From NCBI GenBank assembly GCA_000695325.1, contig AVPN01001383.1, positions 1-23,292 of the forward strand: a stretch of 23,292 nucleotides of DNA, written 5' to 3'. Of this stretch, positions 8,701 to 16,802 are shown piece by piece. Origin of the DNA: Pleurobrachia bachei. Taxonomy: Eukaryota; Ctenophora; Tentaculata; Cydippida; Pleurobrachiidae. Every line of letters begins with the position of its first letter. Position 1 is the first letter of the stretch. Below the pieces are notes generated by a model, which was given only the letters and a program-made list of their open reading frames with translations, was not told where the DNA came from and searched no databases. The position numbers were made by a program, and so were the translations under genes.

Positions 8701-9698
8701 AACCGTTTTGCTCTATATCTTGTACTGTTAGTTATAAAAATTAACAGTCTTGTCCAGTCTTGTCCAGTCTTGTCCAGATCAATATTGGATCATGGATGAC
8801 CTAGACTAGTTAGGCCCTAGTAGGGTCCTTCAATTCACCTAGTGTTACACTCGATTCCAGGGGTAAATCAAGTGTTGATGGGAGTGAGGTATTCAGTGTC
8901 CTGCTACCACAACTAAAACAGCTGTTAGGATTAAGGGCCAGCAACAACAGTAGAATTGATGGTAGGGAGATGTTCCTTCTCAAATCACGGACCGCTTTGA
9001 CTCATGTTGTCAGGTACTTTCTCCTTCTTATTTCGAAGTAGTACTTTTAGGTAAAGCTATTGTCCCATCTTTCTAGAAGACTCGGTACCTAAATAATACT
9101 GTTTCTGGTTTGTTATATCTGCTACAGCTACATACTAATCCTCTTGTCCCAGGTCGGTTGATACGCTAAATTCGCTGATCAGTTTGGTAGACTCTATCCC
9201 AAACATGGTAATTGGAGATCACATCGCAGATCAGGTACAGTCACACCCTAATTTACCCGCAGTCACAAGTCACAAGTCACAACCCAATTTACCCGCTCTC
9301 CGATTTACCAGGAAACGCCTGACTCCTGAGCAATGCGATAAATCGGGGTCCGACTGTATTATAATTTACACTTGGCAAATAATTGCCCGCTCTTCTAAAA
9401 AGTTACAACTTCACAATAATCCCACACCCAGGTTTCCCTCTCAATAATCGGGATAGAACGTGCTTGTTCAGCAATGGAGGAAGGAAACATCAACTTGGCA
9501 CTCCTCCACTCCTCCCTCGCTAGAGATGCTGCTGAGAAATCATTTTCTGATCCCTCCATTCTCGCTTTGCTATACTTCCCCGATGATCAAAAGTTTGCTA
9601 TTTATATCCCCCTGTTTTTACCCGTTGGACTGCCGTTATTGGTGTCTTACTTGGAGCTTCTGAAGGAGTGGAGAAGAAACAAGGTCAAATCAGACTGA
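5746..9698 (+). CDS. PIGS: PIGS, GPI transamidase subunit (7 exons, nested gene in intron 4)
   Basis: Exons 5746-5944, 6064-6371, 6464-6703, 6837-7030, 8861-9013, 9153-9234 and 9432-9698, all GT-AG with matching phases; 480 residues (human 555). The N terminus has a membrane segment followed by PLWWHTTDTYRANLP, matching PLWWKTTETYRASLP of PIG-S. The middle carries SLPHLITPIESKLG. The end carries LLYFPDDQKFAIYIPLFLP, a PIG-S signature, followed by the last membrane segment and a basic cytosolic tail. Family knowledge: PIG-S is an ER subunit of the GPI transamidase that attaches GPI anchors to proteins. Introns are 82-197 bases except intron 4 (7031-8860, 1830 bases), which contains the GT31 gene on the other strand. 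Start chosen at 5746, one base after the acceptor-like CCCCTCTAG; an in-frame methionine at 5671 is the alternative. TTC32 starts 135 bases downstream. Confidence 0.95.
7073..7168 (-). repeat. Left inverted repeat flanking the GT31 gene
   Basis: Read on the minus strand this stretch aligns with 8688-8812 read on the plus strand. Shared blocks are AGA(C/T)GCTGGAA, then GTTTTGCTCTAT, TGTACTGTT with an indel, then GTCCA(C/G)ATCAATATTGGA, GACCTA and AGTTAG. Identity is roughly three quarters outside gaps. Its outer end lies directly against the right boundary of palindrome 1 (7072). Confidence 0.7.
7244..8407 (-). CDS. GT31 beta-1,3-galactosyltransferase-like enzyme, nested in PIGS intron 4
   Basis: Single uninterrupted frame of 387 codons. 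The protein is a type II Golgi-type enzyme: short cytosolic MNISFRGF, then one membrane segment (about residues 9-30), a stem, then the catalytic domain. Family motifs in order: RRQVIRETWAN, an acidic stretch, YGDIYDVDGLDEGY, the metal-binding KTDGDILVN (DxD-type), RFPNWKYCLGGGYILSRD and NAEDMYTGYLV. Family knowledge: GT31 enzymes transfer galactose or N-acetylglucosamine from UDP-sugars in beta-1,3 linkage; the exact acceptor cannot be read here. Oddity: about 35 very acidic residues (EEGEEGEEEAEDEPD) are inserted before YGDI. Start: ATG 8407 directly follows CCCTATACAG, an acceptor-like site. ATG 8458 would add 17 residues before the membrane segment and is less likely. Flanking inverted repeats are listed separately. 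Intronless genes are common in this family. Confidence 0.9.
   Translation of the reverse strand: MNISFRGFSTAVISTSVIFLIILSIQLWINEGQDKNLMVVEHVDVKFEYGEQHNITIDAKTNDTKENKKEVFIVFVIPIKPTDFERRQVIRETWANPSSWIDFQEKTNTTFPQDEFYRRFAIMFIMADPDLEYKAARDKEESDDETTETGEEGEEGEEEAEDEPDISELLKEEAERYGDIYDVDGLDEGYRMIKDKVLWGMRQSLVLYNATYIIKTDGDILVNIPVLVRRLKLASRNGLYTGACNVHIIEPSVKEYLNTHGIKTYGRFPNWKYCLGGGYILSRDVVERIMELSVTLSREVGRIPINAEDMYTGYLVDKLQDPPVPAVGNNGWMQLGLDNVDPLVLNTKVFLHGLEKLELFVQILDTLNGTPFLPGADKHSMLPGHGH
8408..8687. other. 5' flank of the nested GT31 gene
   Basis: AT-rich sequence inside PIGS intron 4, upstream of the GT31 gene (which reads leftward). It should hold that gene's promoter, but no clear box was recognised. 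A second acceptor-like TTGATTTAG lies at about 8474-8466, just before the more upstream ATG 8458, so two alternative 5' ends are possible. Confidence 0.4.
8688..8812 (+). repeat. Right inverted repeat flanking the GT31 gene
   Basis: Partner of 7073-7168 in inverted orientation; see the shared blocks there. It is longer because of the AGTCTTGTCC tandem expansion. Outer end around AGTTAGG at 8808-8814. Removing 7073 to about 8812 would leave a PIGS intron 4 of about 90 bases, normal for this locus. Confidence 0.7.
8746..8777 (+). repeat. Decamer tandem repeat AGTCTTGTCC x3
   Basis: Three exact 10-base copies plus two bases, inside the right inverted repeat. The left repeat has one related GTCCA site only, so the expansion arose after the two repeats diverged. 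Confidence 0.9.
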
Positions 9699-9833
9699 GA
9701 GAGGGTTGTCCGTTGTGCTATTGTTGTTATTGTTGTTGTATATTTATTGTTTGAGTATTTAGGTTAAAGCTAGGTTGTGAAGCCGATCTTGTGAAGTTTA
9801 GCTACTCAAACTACCTCAATTTTAGTATGATAA

Positions 9834-10250
9834 ATGGAAGTGCTCAGTAGAGCTGATAAGCTTCTCTCCCAACGAAAACTAGTAGAAGCAATCGCAACCT
9901 ATACCTCTATTATCTCCTCCCTCCTCTCTCCCTCCTCTCCTTCTAAAGACCCCAACGTCATCTCTCTGGCATACAATAACCGCGGCCAGTGCCACTACCT
10001 TCAGGTCGATTTCCCTGAGGCAATACAAGATTATACGGAGTCCCTCTCCCACAACCCTTCCAATCACACCGCTCTCTACAACCGAGCTCAGGTGAAGTAC
10101 CGGTTAAATAACTTTGTGGAGGCGAAGTGTGATATTTTGAAAAGTTTGGATTTCGTTCCTGACTTCCCTGACGCACACAGCTGTCTTCAATCAATTGAAA
10201 ATGCCATTGCCGGTCAAAGAGGTGAAACTAACCCCGCCACCATTGAGTGA
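9834..10250 (+). CDS. TTC32: TTC32-like TPR protein
   Basis: Single exon, 138 residues (human TTC32 has 151). Two clear tetratricopeptide repeats follow an N-terminal helix pair: AYNNRGQCHYLQVDFPEAIQDY (residues about 46-67) and ALYNRAQVKYRLNNFVEAK (about 80-98), each with the G/A-Y-A pattern and a terminal P. The LAYNNRGQ and VDFPEAIQDYT segments closely match LATAYNNRGQ and VDFYEAMDDYT of TTC32. TPRs bind other proteins; no enzymatic role is expected. Start: ATG 9834 lies eight bases after CTCAATTTTAG (acceptor-like). The gene follows PIGS by 135 bases on the same strand, and its last 50 bases are also the first codons of C11orf54 in another frame. A second acceptor-like site, ending at 10180, lies within its coding region. 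Confidence 0.88.
   Translation: MEVLSRADKLLSQRKLVEAIATYTSIISSLLSPSSPSKDPNVISLAYNNRGQCHYLQVDFPEAIQDYTESLSHNPSNHTALYNRAQVKYRLNNFVEAKCDILKSLDFVPDFPDAHSCLQSIENAIAGQRGETNPATIE
10179..10200 (+). promoter_or_regulatory. Candidate trans-splice acceptor for C11orf54
   Basis: CTTCCCTGACGCACACAG ends at 10180, giving a pyrimidine-rich tract and AG 20 bases before the C11orf54 ATG (10201). It lies inside the TTC32 coding sequence, so use of it would sever the TTC32 message. Inferred from position and composition only. Confidence 0.45.
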
Positions 10251-11124
10251 GATAGTCGAATCCTTCACACGATCTCTGAAACTTAACTTCAAAGCAGTAG
10301 ATGTCTCAGTAGTGGAGTGCCCGGATCTAACCGAGTGGGGAGGTATTGCAGCTCCTGGTCTGGGTGGAATGTCCACTATAGCAGATGTCGGGGGTGTACC
10401 AAATCTGATCCCCCGGCCCAAAGTCGACAAGGAGTACTCGCTACCGACCATTGCCCAACTGTGTGGAATCCCTGAAGCAGTTGTAATTGGTCCGAGCGCG
10501 GTTGCGAGTGTGAAAGTCGGGAAGAACGCTGAGCTTGTCAATAATTTCAAGGTTGGAGCTGGGAATAAGAGCTGGTATACTCGAGTAACTGATGAGACAC
10601 AGGACACGTACTTGTGTGAGAGGTACCCACATGACTCCTTCGGGTTACTCGGCAATCTCCACATCTCACAAGGACTCCCTGGTCCAGTTATTAAAGTTTC
10701 AGCTAAGATCAGGACCGGTCACAGGAATTTTATCACAACCATGAACGAAGGTTTAGCTGCCGATTTTGGGGAGGCTACAGTTGCTGTAGGTGGTGTTTTC
10801 ATGTTGAAAGAGGGTAAAACTAAATGTCACGTTATGCCGGGTTTCTCCTGTACCCCGATAAGATCTGATGATGACGTCAACAAGTGGTTGAGATTCTATG
10901 AAATGTCGGCACCCCTGGTTCATACCAGTGTCTTTGTGAGTCGAGATCCTGGGTTGGATTTAAGGTTGGAGCATAGTCATTGTTTTAGTGAACATGGAGA
11001 TGGGGGTCATTATCATTTTGATACTACACCCGATACAGTCTGGTATGAAGGGTATTTTTCACTTGCGGAGAGGATTGTTAGGATCGATGCGCCTGAGGTT
11101 ACCCATCAGATTGGGCGGGATTAG
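10201..11124 (+). CDS. C11orf54: C11orf54/PTD012-type zinc protein (ester hydrolase)
   Basis: Single exon, 307 residues. The sequence follows human C11orf54 (DUF1907) along its length: VSVVECPDLTEWG, IADVGGVPNLIPRP, KIRTGHRNFIT, DDDVNKWLRFYEMSAPLV and FVSRDPGLDLRLEHSH. The metal site is intact: H258, H260 and H272 (in EHSHCFSEHGDGGHYHF) match the three zinc-binding histidines of PTD012. Family knowledge: PTD012 is a zinc-containing protein with esterase activity on model substrates; its cellular role is uncertain. Start at ATG 10201: the following residues align with the human N terminus with almost no offset, so the 50-base overlap with TTC32 (+1 frame) appears real. The C terminus THQIGRD matches human THSIGRD. 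EXD3 follows 236 bases downstream on the same strand. Confidence 0.95.
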   Translation: MPLPVKEVKLTPPPLSEIVESFTRSLKLNFKAVDVSVVECPDLTEWGGIAAPGLGGMSTIADVGGVPNLIPRPKVDKEYSLPTIAQLCGIPEAVVIGPSAVASVKVGKNAELVNNFKVGAGNKSWYTRVTDETQDTYLCERYPHDSFGLLGNLHISQGLPGPVIKVSAKIRTGHRNFITTMNEGLAADFGEATVAVGGVFMLKEGKTKCHVMPGFSCTPIRSDDDVNKWLRFYEMSAPLVHTSVFVSRDPGLDLRLEHSHCFSEHGDGGHYHFDTTPDTVWYEGYFSLAERIVRIDAPEVTHQIGRD

Positions 11125-11328
11125 GTGGGGAGTCTGGAGAGTGAGATGATTTATGACGAGTTGTTATGTTTCGAGAAGATTAAGATGTGATTTATAAGTT
11201 TTATTTTACAATTAATTAGCGATGTGTTACTTAGTCTGTTGTCCGATTTTCACCCCTTCCCCCTTTATCTAGGTTCAATGGTATCTTCCACTAACAAAAT
11301 GAAGAACGATGCATAATGGTACTAAATC

Positions 11329-11341
11329 AATAAATTGACAG
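11329..11341 (+). promoter_or_regulatory. AATAAA beside an acceptor-like AG (C11orf54/EXD3)
   Basis: A canonical AATAAA (11329-11334) for C11orf54 is followed at once by TTGACAG (AG 11340-11341), which lies 19 bases before the EXD3 ATG. Closely linked 3'-end and acceptor signals are typical of operons resolved by trans-splicing, although a real cleavage site would normally lie 10-30 bases after AATAAA, which would overlap the acceptor. The acceptor's pyrimidine tract is weak. Confidence 0.45.
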
Positions 11342-11360
11342 AACACTTCACGTCTTCAAA

Positions 11361-14300
11361 ATGTTACCTCTCCTCTACCTACCATCTCTTATCTACAACC
11401 TCCTTCTAACTATCATTACACGACGAAGAGAGGCTCCTCCGCGTATTACTGGAAATGAATCAGACACTAAATGTCAGGTATCAAATCCTGTTATAGAATC
11501 GAATGATTTGGAAATAGTGAATGATGTAGCAGTAGATGGAGGTACCACTGAGGAGAACATCACAAAAACATCACAAATCCTGGCTAAAAGTAATCGAAGT
11601 GAACTGACTAATGATCCTCCCGGCCCTGTTACTGAAGATGACATCATAATTTCCCGGTGTTCCCCAACACCCGAACCACAATTCTCATCCTCTGGTGAAG
11701 ACGACGATGCAACATTACAAAGTAGTTCCAGTGAGGAAGAGGTAAGCACACCATCTGAACTGCCAAGTTACCACAACTCTGTGGAGGACCTCCCGCGTGA
11801 TGAAGTTACCATGGTTACATCGCGTGATACCATGGTTACAACGCGTGATGCTGCTATGATGATAACGCGTGATGGGTCACGCGATAATGATAGTGATCAG
11901 GAGTGTGAGCTGGACCAGGCTGCTCCTACTGGTTTTCTTACTTCAAACAAATGTAAGTTTTGGAAACCAAGATTCTTGGTAATTCATATCTAGTAGTTGA
12001 CAATGACCTTTTGATTTAGGTTACTCCGGGAGTATCAAAACTAAAACACAAGGAGTAATACTCTCTTTTTCTTCTATTTTAGATGGCGCCCTTGGTAGTG
12101 GTAGCAGTGCCAGTGGTAGCAGTAGAACTGCTGACAGAAAACATGACAAGGATTGGTGTTCAACAATTGTAAACCTAGCCCGAAAAGGTAGGTCTTCAAA
12201 TCCAAATTTCCGGACCCAGCTTCAAACAATAAGTTGGGAAATCACCAATTTATCCGCCTGTTCATGATACCCCCTACCTGTTTATACAGCCCCTCCGTTT
12301 ATAGGTCAAACCGTGAAGGCAATCAAAGCTCTCCAGAAGTGTTATCTCAGCTCCCCTGACCCCCATTTACTGTGCTGCGAACTGCTGGGAAGATTGGAGG
12401 GATACCAGGAACTTCAGAGGGGATGTGTCGATGAGTTACAGAGATGGAAACTGGATAACCCTGATGATACGTACGTTACCTTGGTAACCATGGTTACCAA
12501 TGGTAACCCTGGTATTATAATATTAGTGGACATCCACATGTACAATTTGTTTCATGGTAATACCCCAAGTTTAAATACTATACCGCTCTATCCTCTAGGC
12601 CAATACTAGGAGTTCGACTACGAGCCCTCTCTGTCTCTTACCAATGCCCACAGACCCTTTTCTTCACCCTCTCATCACTGTTCAACTTTGAGGATTTGCC
12701 TGCACCTGCAGTACTGAACACAGTAAAAGAGATGAACAATCTGGGAGTTAATAATGTCAAACATTCAGTTCTTGTTTGTACTACATTTAACTTGATGGTA
12801 AGTTGATAGATTGTTTGTTTAAACCATGATTTATAGTTGTTTAGAAAATCTCACATTTAGCATTATATTTCGATGTTTCAAAACACATGTTTCGATACAT
12901 GTTTTCACCACGTTCTCCCTGTTTGCAGAGTGGTGATGATCTGAACAAGCTGTTGTTAACATTACTGGCATTTGATCGGTTACACAACGTCATTGGGTAC
13001 TTGGATGGAGAACAGCTAGTTGGCTTCGTCAGGTAATTGGTTAATTGGTTGATAAAATCACCATGTTTTGATCTCTGGGAGGAGCTACATTTTATTAATT
13101 GGTTGATTGGTTCATTAATATTTAATAGCTTGGACAAGTGAAGTGTGATGTATGCTCTAGTTCATGGTAATTGTAATTGGGACAGGAATAGTGTATCAAA
13201 AATAGAATCATCACAGAGACTGCAATACACTGATCTTGCTTCTCTTACTCTCTCTCTCACCCTCTTTATTAACTCTTTCTCCCTCCCCATCATCCCTCCC
13301 TCCCCTCACAGGTGTCTGGACTCGTTGATAGAACCCACCTCCAGCTCCTCCCCTCAACTAACAACCATCCTCTCTACCCTGACCTCTAGTTACGGTTACA
13401 ACCGAACCACCGCTGCTTTCCGATTTTCATCTGAAGATATCCGACGGAAAATCAACCAAATCGTAAAATCTCAGGGACTCAATTTGGAGACTTGTTCACC
13501 GAACATTGCCCTATCCAAAACAATCACACATCTCAGAGCAGTTCTATACAACAAATACAAAAAAGATAAACGTTGTGATAAAGGAGCTTTACTGTCGATA
13601 GTGGGAGACAACTCCACTCTACACCGGTTACTACTAAAAGAAGTGGTTACTGTTTATAATGATGTTCAATTAGGGAAGGAATTAGTGAGGGAACTGGGTG
13701 GAATGAGAGAGGAGGAATTACCAGAGGAGTTGAGAGTGAGACAAGATGCTGGAATCTGTGTAACCATGGAAACCATGGTTGCTAGATCTGAATCAAGAAA
13801 TCTAGGTAAATCTGAGGAAGGGTATTTAACATTGGATGAGACATTTCCAATTGTTTTTATTGATTCACCATCGCTGTTATGTAGGATGAGAGACCACATA
13901 ATCGCGTCAGGAGACATACCTCTAGGGTATGATAGTGAGTGGCGATTCTCTGGGGATGGAGACTCTCCACCTGTTTCTATTATCCAGTTATCCACCCCAT
14001 ATGCATGCTTTCTTCTCGATATCCCCTCTCTCCTTCGGGAAAGCAGTGAGGAGGATCTTACCTTATTCGCCTCTTCTCTCCACTCTCGTATCATTATTGG
14101 ATATGGGTTATCACAAGATCTTGCTAAAATAACTGCCACATGGCCATCACTCGGCGCTGCTCTCACAACAAAATGGAAAATTATTGATTTTCTTACGGCA
14201 CACAAGCACATCCGAATCTCCCAACCAACCAGTCCAGGCCTTTCCGGGCTTTGTAAGTTACTCCTGGGAGGGGAACTTGACAAAACATGCCAGCTCAGTA

Positions 14301-15091
14301 ACTGGGAAAGTAGGCCATTGTCAGCGGATCAGGTCCGATATGCGGCACTCGATTCCCTGGTCCTACACCACCTTCATACGGTGTTACTTGAGATGTTCCC
14401 TTCTGGTGAGCTGGAGAATTTAAAAGACCCTAAAAATAATAACACACCTCCGATCAGAGAATTCAGGGGCCGATCAGGCACCCCATCCGCAGCGAGTGGT
14501 TTGAGAGTTGTTGTGGATGTCCCGCTCCAAGGTTTGGGTAAGAAACTCCGTCACATTGGTGTGGATTGTAGGGTGTTGGAGGATGGACAAGACGTGGATG
14601 ATGCAGTGCGGATATCCACAGAGGAGAACAGGATTATACTGTCTCGCGATGGAAATGCGGATCGGTTAGCTAAATTAACTGATGTGGACAGGGTTTATAA
14701 GTTGCAGAGTAGAGGGAATGTGACCCACCAACTCGCTGAGATCAGATCACATTTCAATTTGATTGTTTTGGACGAGGACCTATTTTCACGGTGTGCAATT
14801 TGTAATTCTGATCGGTTTGTGCGACTTGAATCAGAACTAGCAGCTGAACTTCAGAAAGGAACAAGTTCAGGAGATGTAGTGTGTGAGGTTTGGGAGAGAA
14901 GACACACAAAATGTGGTAAGATAACTGTGAGGGCAGATTCAGTTACAGCTGATGGAATATTGTTACAGTTTGACAAGGTCAAGTTGAACCGTTTTTCGGA
15001 GAACCTAACTTTCTGGGGGTGCTGTGAGTGTGGTAAAATGTACTGGGATGGATGCCACTTGCAACATTTTAAGGAAAAGAATAACTTGTAA
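11361..15091 (+). CDS. EXD3: EXD3/Mut7-like 3'-5' exonuclease (6 exons)
   Basis: Exons 11361-11952, 12083-12187, 12305-12470, 12599-12797, 12929-13032 and 13312-15091; all GT-AG, phases consistent; 981 residues (human 876). Exon 1 encodes a low-complexity, Ser/acidic segment. Exons 2-5 encode the helical N-terminal region. Exon 6 carries the DEDDy exonuclease: D596 and E598 (GYDSEWR), D658 (LSQDLAK), Y732 and D736 (RYAALDS), all present, so catalytically complete. It then has the Mut7-C (PIN-like) domain with D791 (VVVDV) and D835 (LSRDGN), and a C-terminal Cys-rich zinc-ribbon part (CAICNSDRF, CCECGKMYW). Family knowledge: worm MUT-7 acts in RNA silencing, and fly Nibbler trims microRNA and piRNA 3' ends. 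The last eight codons and stop are inside palindrome 2. Exon 1 also has short repeats (CGCGTGAT, ACCATGGTTAC). A more 5' start is unlikely: the acceptor-like AG lies at 11341. Confidence 0.93.
11804..11880 (+). repeat. Short tandem repeats coding MVT-RD units in EXD3
   Basis: ACCATGGTTACA(T/A)CGCGTGAT occurs twice in a row, and the half-unit CGCGTGAT occurs four times between 11795 and 11871. They encode TMVTSRD/TMVTTRD/MITRD repeats in the disordered N-terminal part of EXD3. The related palindrome GGTAACCATGGTTACC lies at about 12481-12496 in the next introns. Confidence 0.75.
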
Positions 15092-15690
15092 AGTTTTACA
15101 CTCAGTTCTTGTTTAATTCTCCCGTGGACGTCTCCAAGATATCTCCGGAGGCCGTTACACTAATTTTTTGTTTTATTTGCTGATGAGTTTTTGTATTGTG
15201 AATGTGTTTTAGAATCTACGAAAATGCTGTTTTGTATACCGTGCTATCATGAACATTTTTACCGAGCAGATGAGTTTGGTTTATTTTTTTTATAACGGAA
15301 ATACAAATTACAATCGGTCCCACCGATAATCTCTCAAGAATACAATCGGTTTCCACCAATCTTAGACCGAATGACTGAACTGTAACGCGCATGTCTGCAA
15401 GTGTGACTGAATACACAACTGTCAGCGTGTCGCGCACGGCAGTTCGGATTTGAACTGTGGTATCGTGACCAATTTTCTATGAATTTTGGCCCTTTTTTGG
15501 TCACCCAAAATTAAGAATTCGCTTTTGGTGTTCGGAGATCATGTTTAGGGGTTCTGTAAATGCATGACTTTATCTGAAACGCTCTCAAGTGAGAAATAGC
15601 ACGCGCAAATTGATTTATTAATTGCGCGGCGCTTTTGAATTTTACTAACTTTTTGAGTGCGCGCAACGCGATCGGCAAGCGCAGTAAAGT

Positions 15691-15833
15691 CCATTTTTTT
15701 CAACTGTTCACCCAAAAACCGAAATTTTATGAAATTTAGAATTTGTGTGGCGCGCACCATACGTTAACATGTGATAAACGCGCAAAAACATTCCGCGCAC
15801 GACTTTGGGGGGTGAACAGTTGAAAAAAAATGG
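15691..15833. mobile_element. MITE-like element with 23-24 bp inverted ends (mirrored at 16034-16176)
   Basis: CCATTTTTTTCAACTGTTCA at 15691 and its complement ending at 15833 frame about 143 bases that are CpG-rich. The inverted ends match apart from one base of A-run length. AGT flanks both sides (before 15691 and after 15833) and could be a 3-base target duplication. No coding capacity. The second copy at 16034-16176 is only the palindrome mirror. Confidence 0.5.
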
Positions 15834-15836
15834 AGT

Positions 15837-16030
15837 ATACAGCTGGATTTCTCACTTTTTTGAAATTTTGGTCACGTTTTTTTTCAAAACACTTTTTTCA
15901 ACCTTTTTTTTTTCTATTAATTATTAAACAATATATTGTTTAATAATTAATAGAAAAAAAAAAGGTTGAAAAAAGTGTTTTGAAAAAAAACGTGACCAAA
16001 ATTTCAAAAAAGTGAGAAATCCAGCTGTAT
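15837..16030. mobile_element. AT-rich hairpin (MITE-like, TA-flanked) at the axis of palindrome 2
   Basis: The ends are TA-CAGCTGGATTTCTCAC and the complement GTGAGAAATCCAGCTG-TA, suggesting a Tc1/mariner-like non-autonomous element with TA target sites. The arms are about 97 bases each and meet in an ATTAATTATTAAACAATA core. Because the same right end occurs again, attached to HP1's own upstream DNA at 16803-16874, the hairpin was probably present before the larger palindrome formed. Family assignment rests on TA flanks and end symmetry only. Confidence 0.5.
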
Positions 16031-16802
16031 ACTCCATTTTTTTTCAACTGTTCACCCCCCAAAGTCGTGCGCGGAATGTTTTTGCGCGTTTATCACATGT
16101 TAACGTATGGTGCGCGCCACACAAATTCTAAATTTCATAAAATTTCGGTTTTTGGGTGAACAGTTGAAAAAAATGGACTTTACTGCGCTTGCCGATCGCG
16201 TTGCGCGCACTCAAAAAGTTAGTAAAATTCAAAAGCGCCGCGCAATTAATAAATCAATTTGCGCGTGCTATTTCTCACTTGAGAGCGTTTCAGATAAAGT
16301 CATGCATTTACAGAACCCCTAAACATGATCTCCGAACACCAAAAGCGAATTCTTAATTTTGGGTGACCAAAAAAGGGCCAAAATTCATAGAAAATTGGTC
16401 ACGATACCACAGTTCAAATCCGAACTGCCGTGCGCGACACGCTGACAGTTGTGTATTCAGTCACACTTGCAGACATGCGCGTTACAGTTCAGTCATTCGG
16501 TCTAAGATTGGTGGAAACCGATTGTATTCTTGAGAGATTATCGGTGGGACCGATTGTAATTTGTATTTCCGTTATAAAAAAAATAAACCAAACTCATCTG
16601 CTCGGTAAAAATGTTCATGATAGCACGGTATACAAAACAGCATTTTCGTAGATTCTAAAACACATTCACAATACAAAAACTCATCAGCAAATAAAACAAA
16701 AAATTAGTGTAACGGCCTCCGGAGATATCTTGGAGACGTCCACGGGAGAATTAAACAAGAACTGAGTGTAAAACTTTACAAGTTATTCTTTTCCTTAAAA
16801 TG

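Larger units (their letters stand above)
15065..16802. repeat. Palindrome 2: perfect inverted repeat, 2 x 869 bp, no spacer
   Basis: The arms 15065-15933 and 15934-16802 are exact reverse complements in every stretch compared (paired positions sum to 31867), meeting in ACAATA/TATTGT with no spacer. The left arm starts with the last eight codons and stop of EXD3 and its 3' flank; the right arm mirrors them, so a copy of the EXD3 end lies reversed just before HP1. The left boundary is natural, since EXD3 reads straight through it. The right boundary at 16802 is a novel joint, followed by 72 bases that repeat the palindrome centre. Frames open in both arms (for example 15545-15760 and its mirror) are not recognisable proteins. 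Confidence 0.96.

Noticed and set aside
9875-10664. Minus-strand frames of 62-157 codons opposite TTC32 and C11orf54
   Set aside because: Shadows of conserved plus-strand coding regions.
13145-13311. Methionine at 13145 as the start of a separate 648-residue exonuclease gene
   Set aside because: The stretch before 13312 is an intron with a long pyrimidine tract and CAG; exons 1-5 upstream join in phase, so this is exon 6 of one gene.
15545-16322. 71- and 73-codon open frames present in both arms of palindrome 2
   Set aside because: They are mirror copies within MITE-like, CpG-rich repeats; the products resemble nothing and have no acceptor-like site near the ATG.
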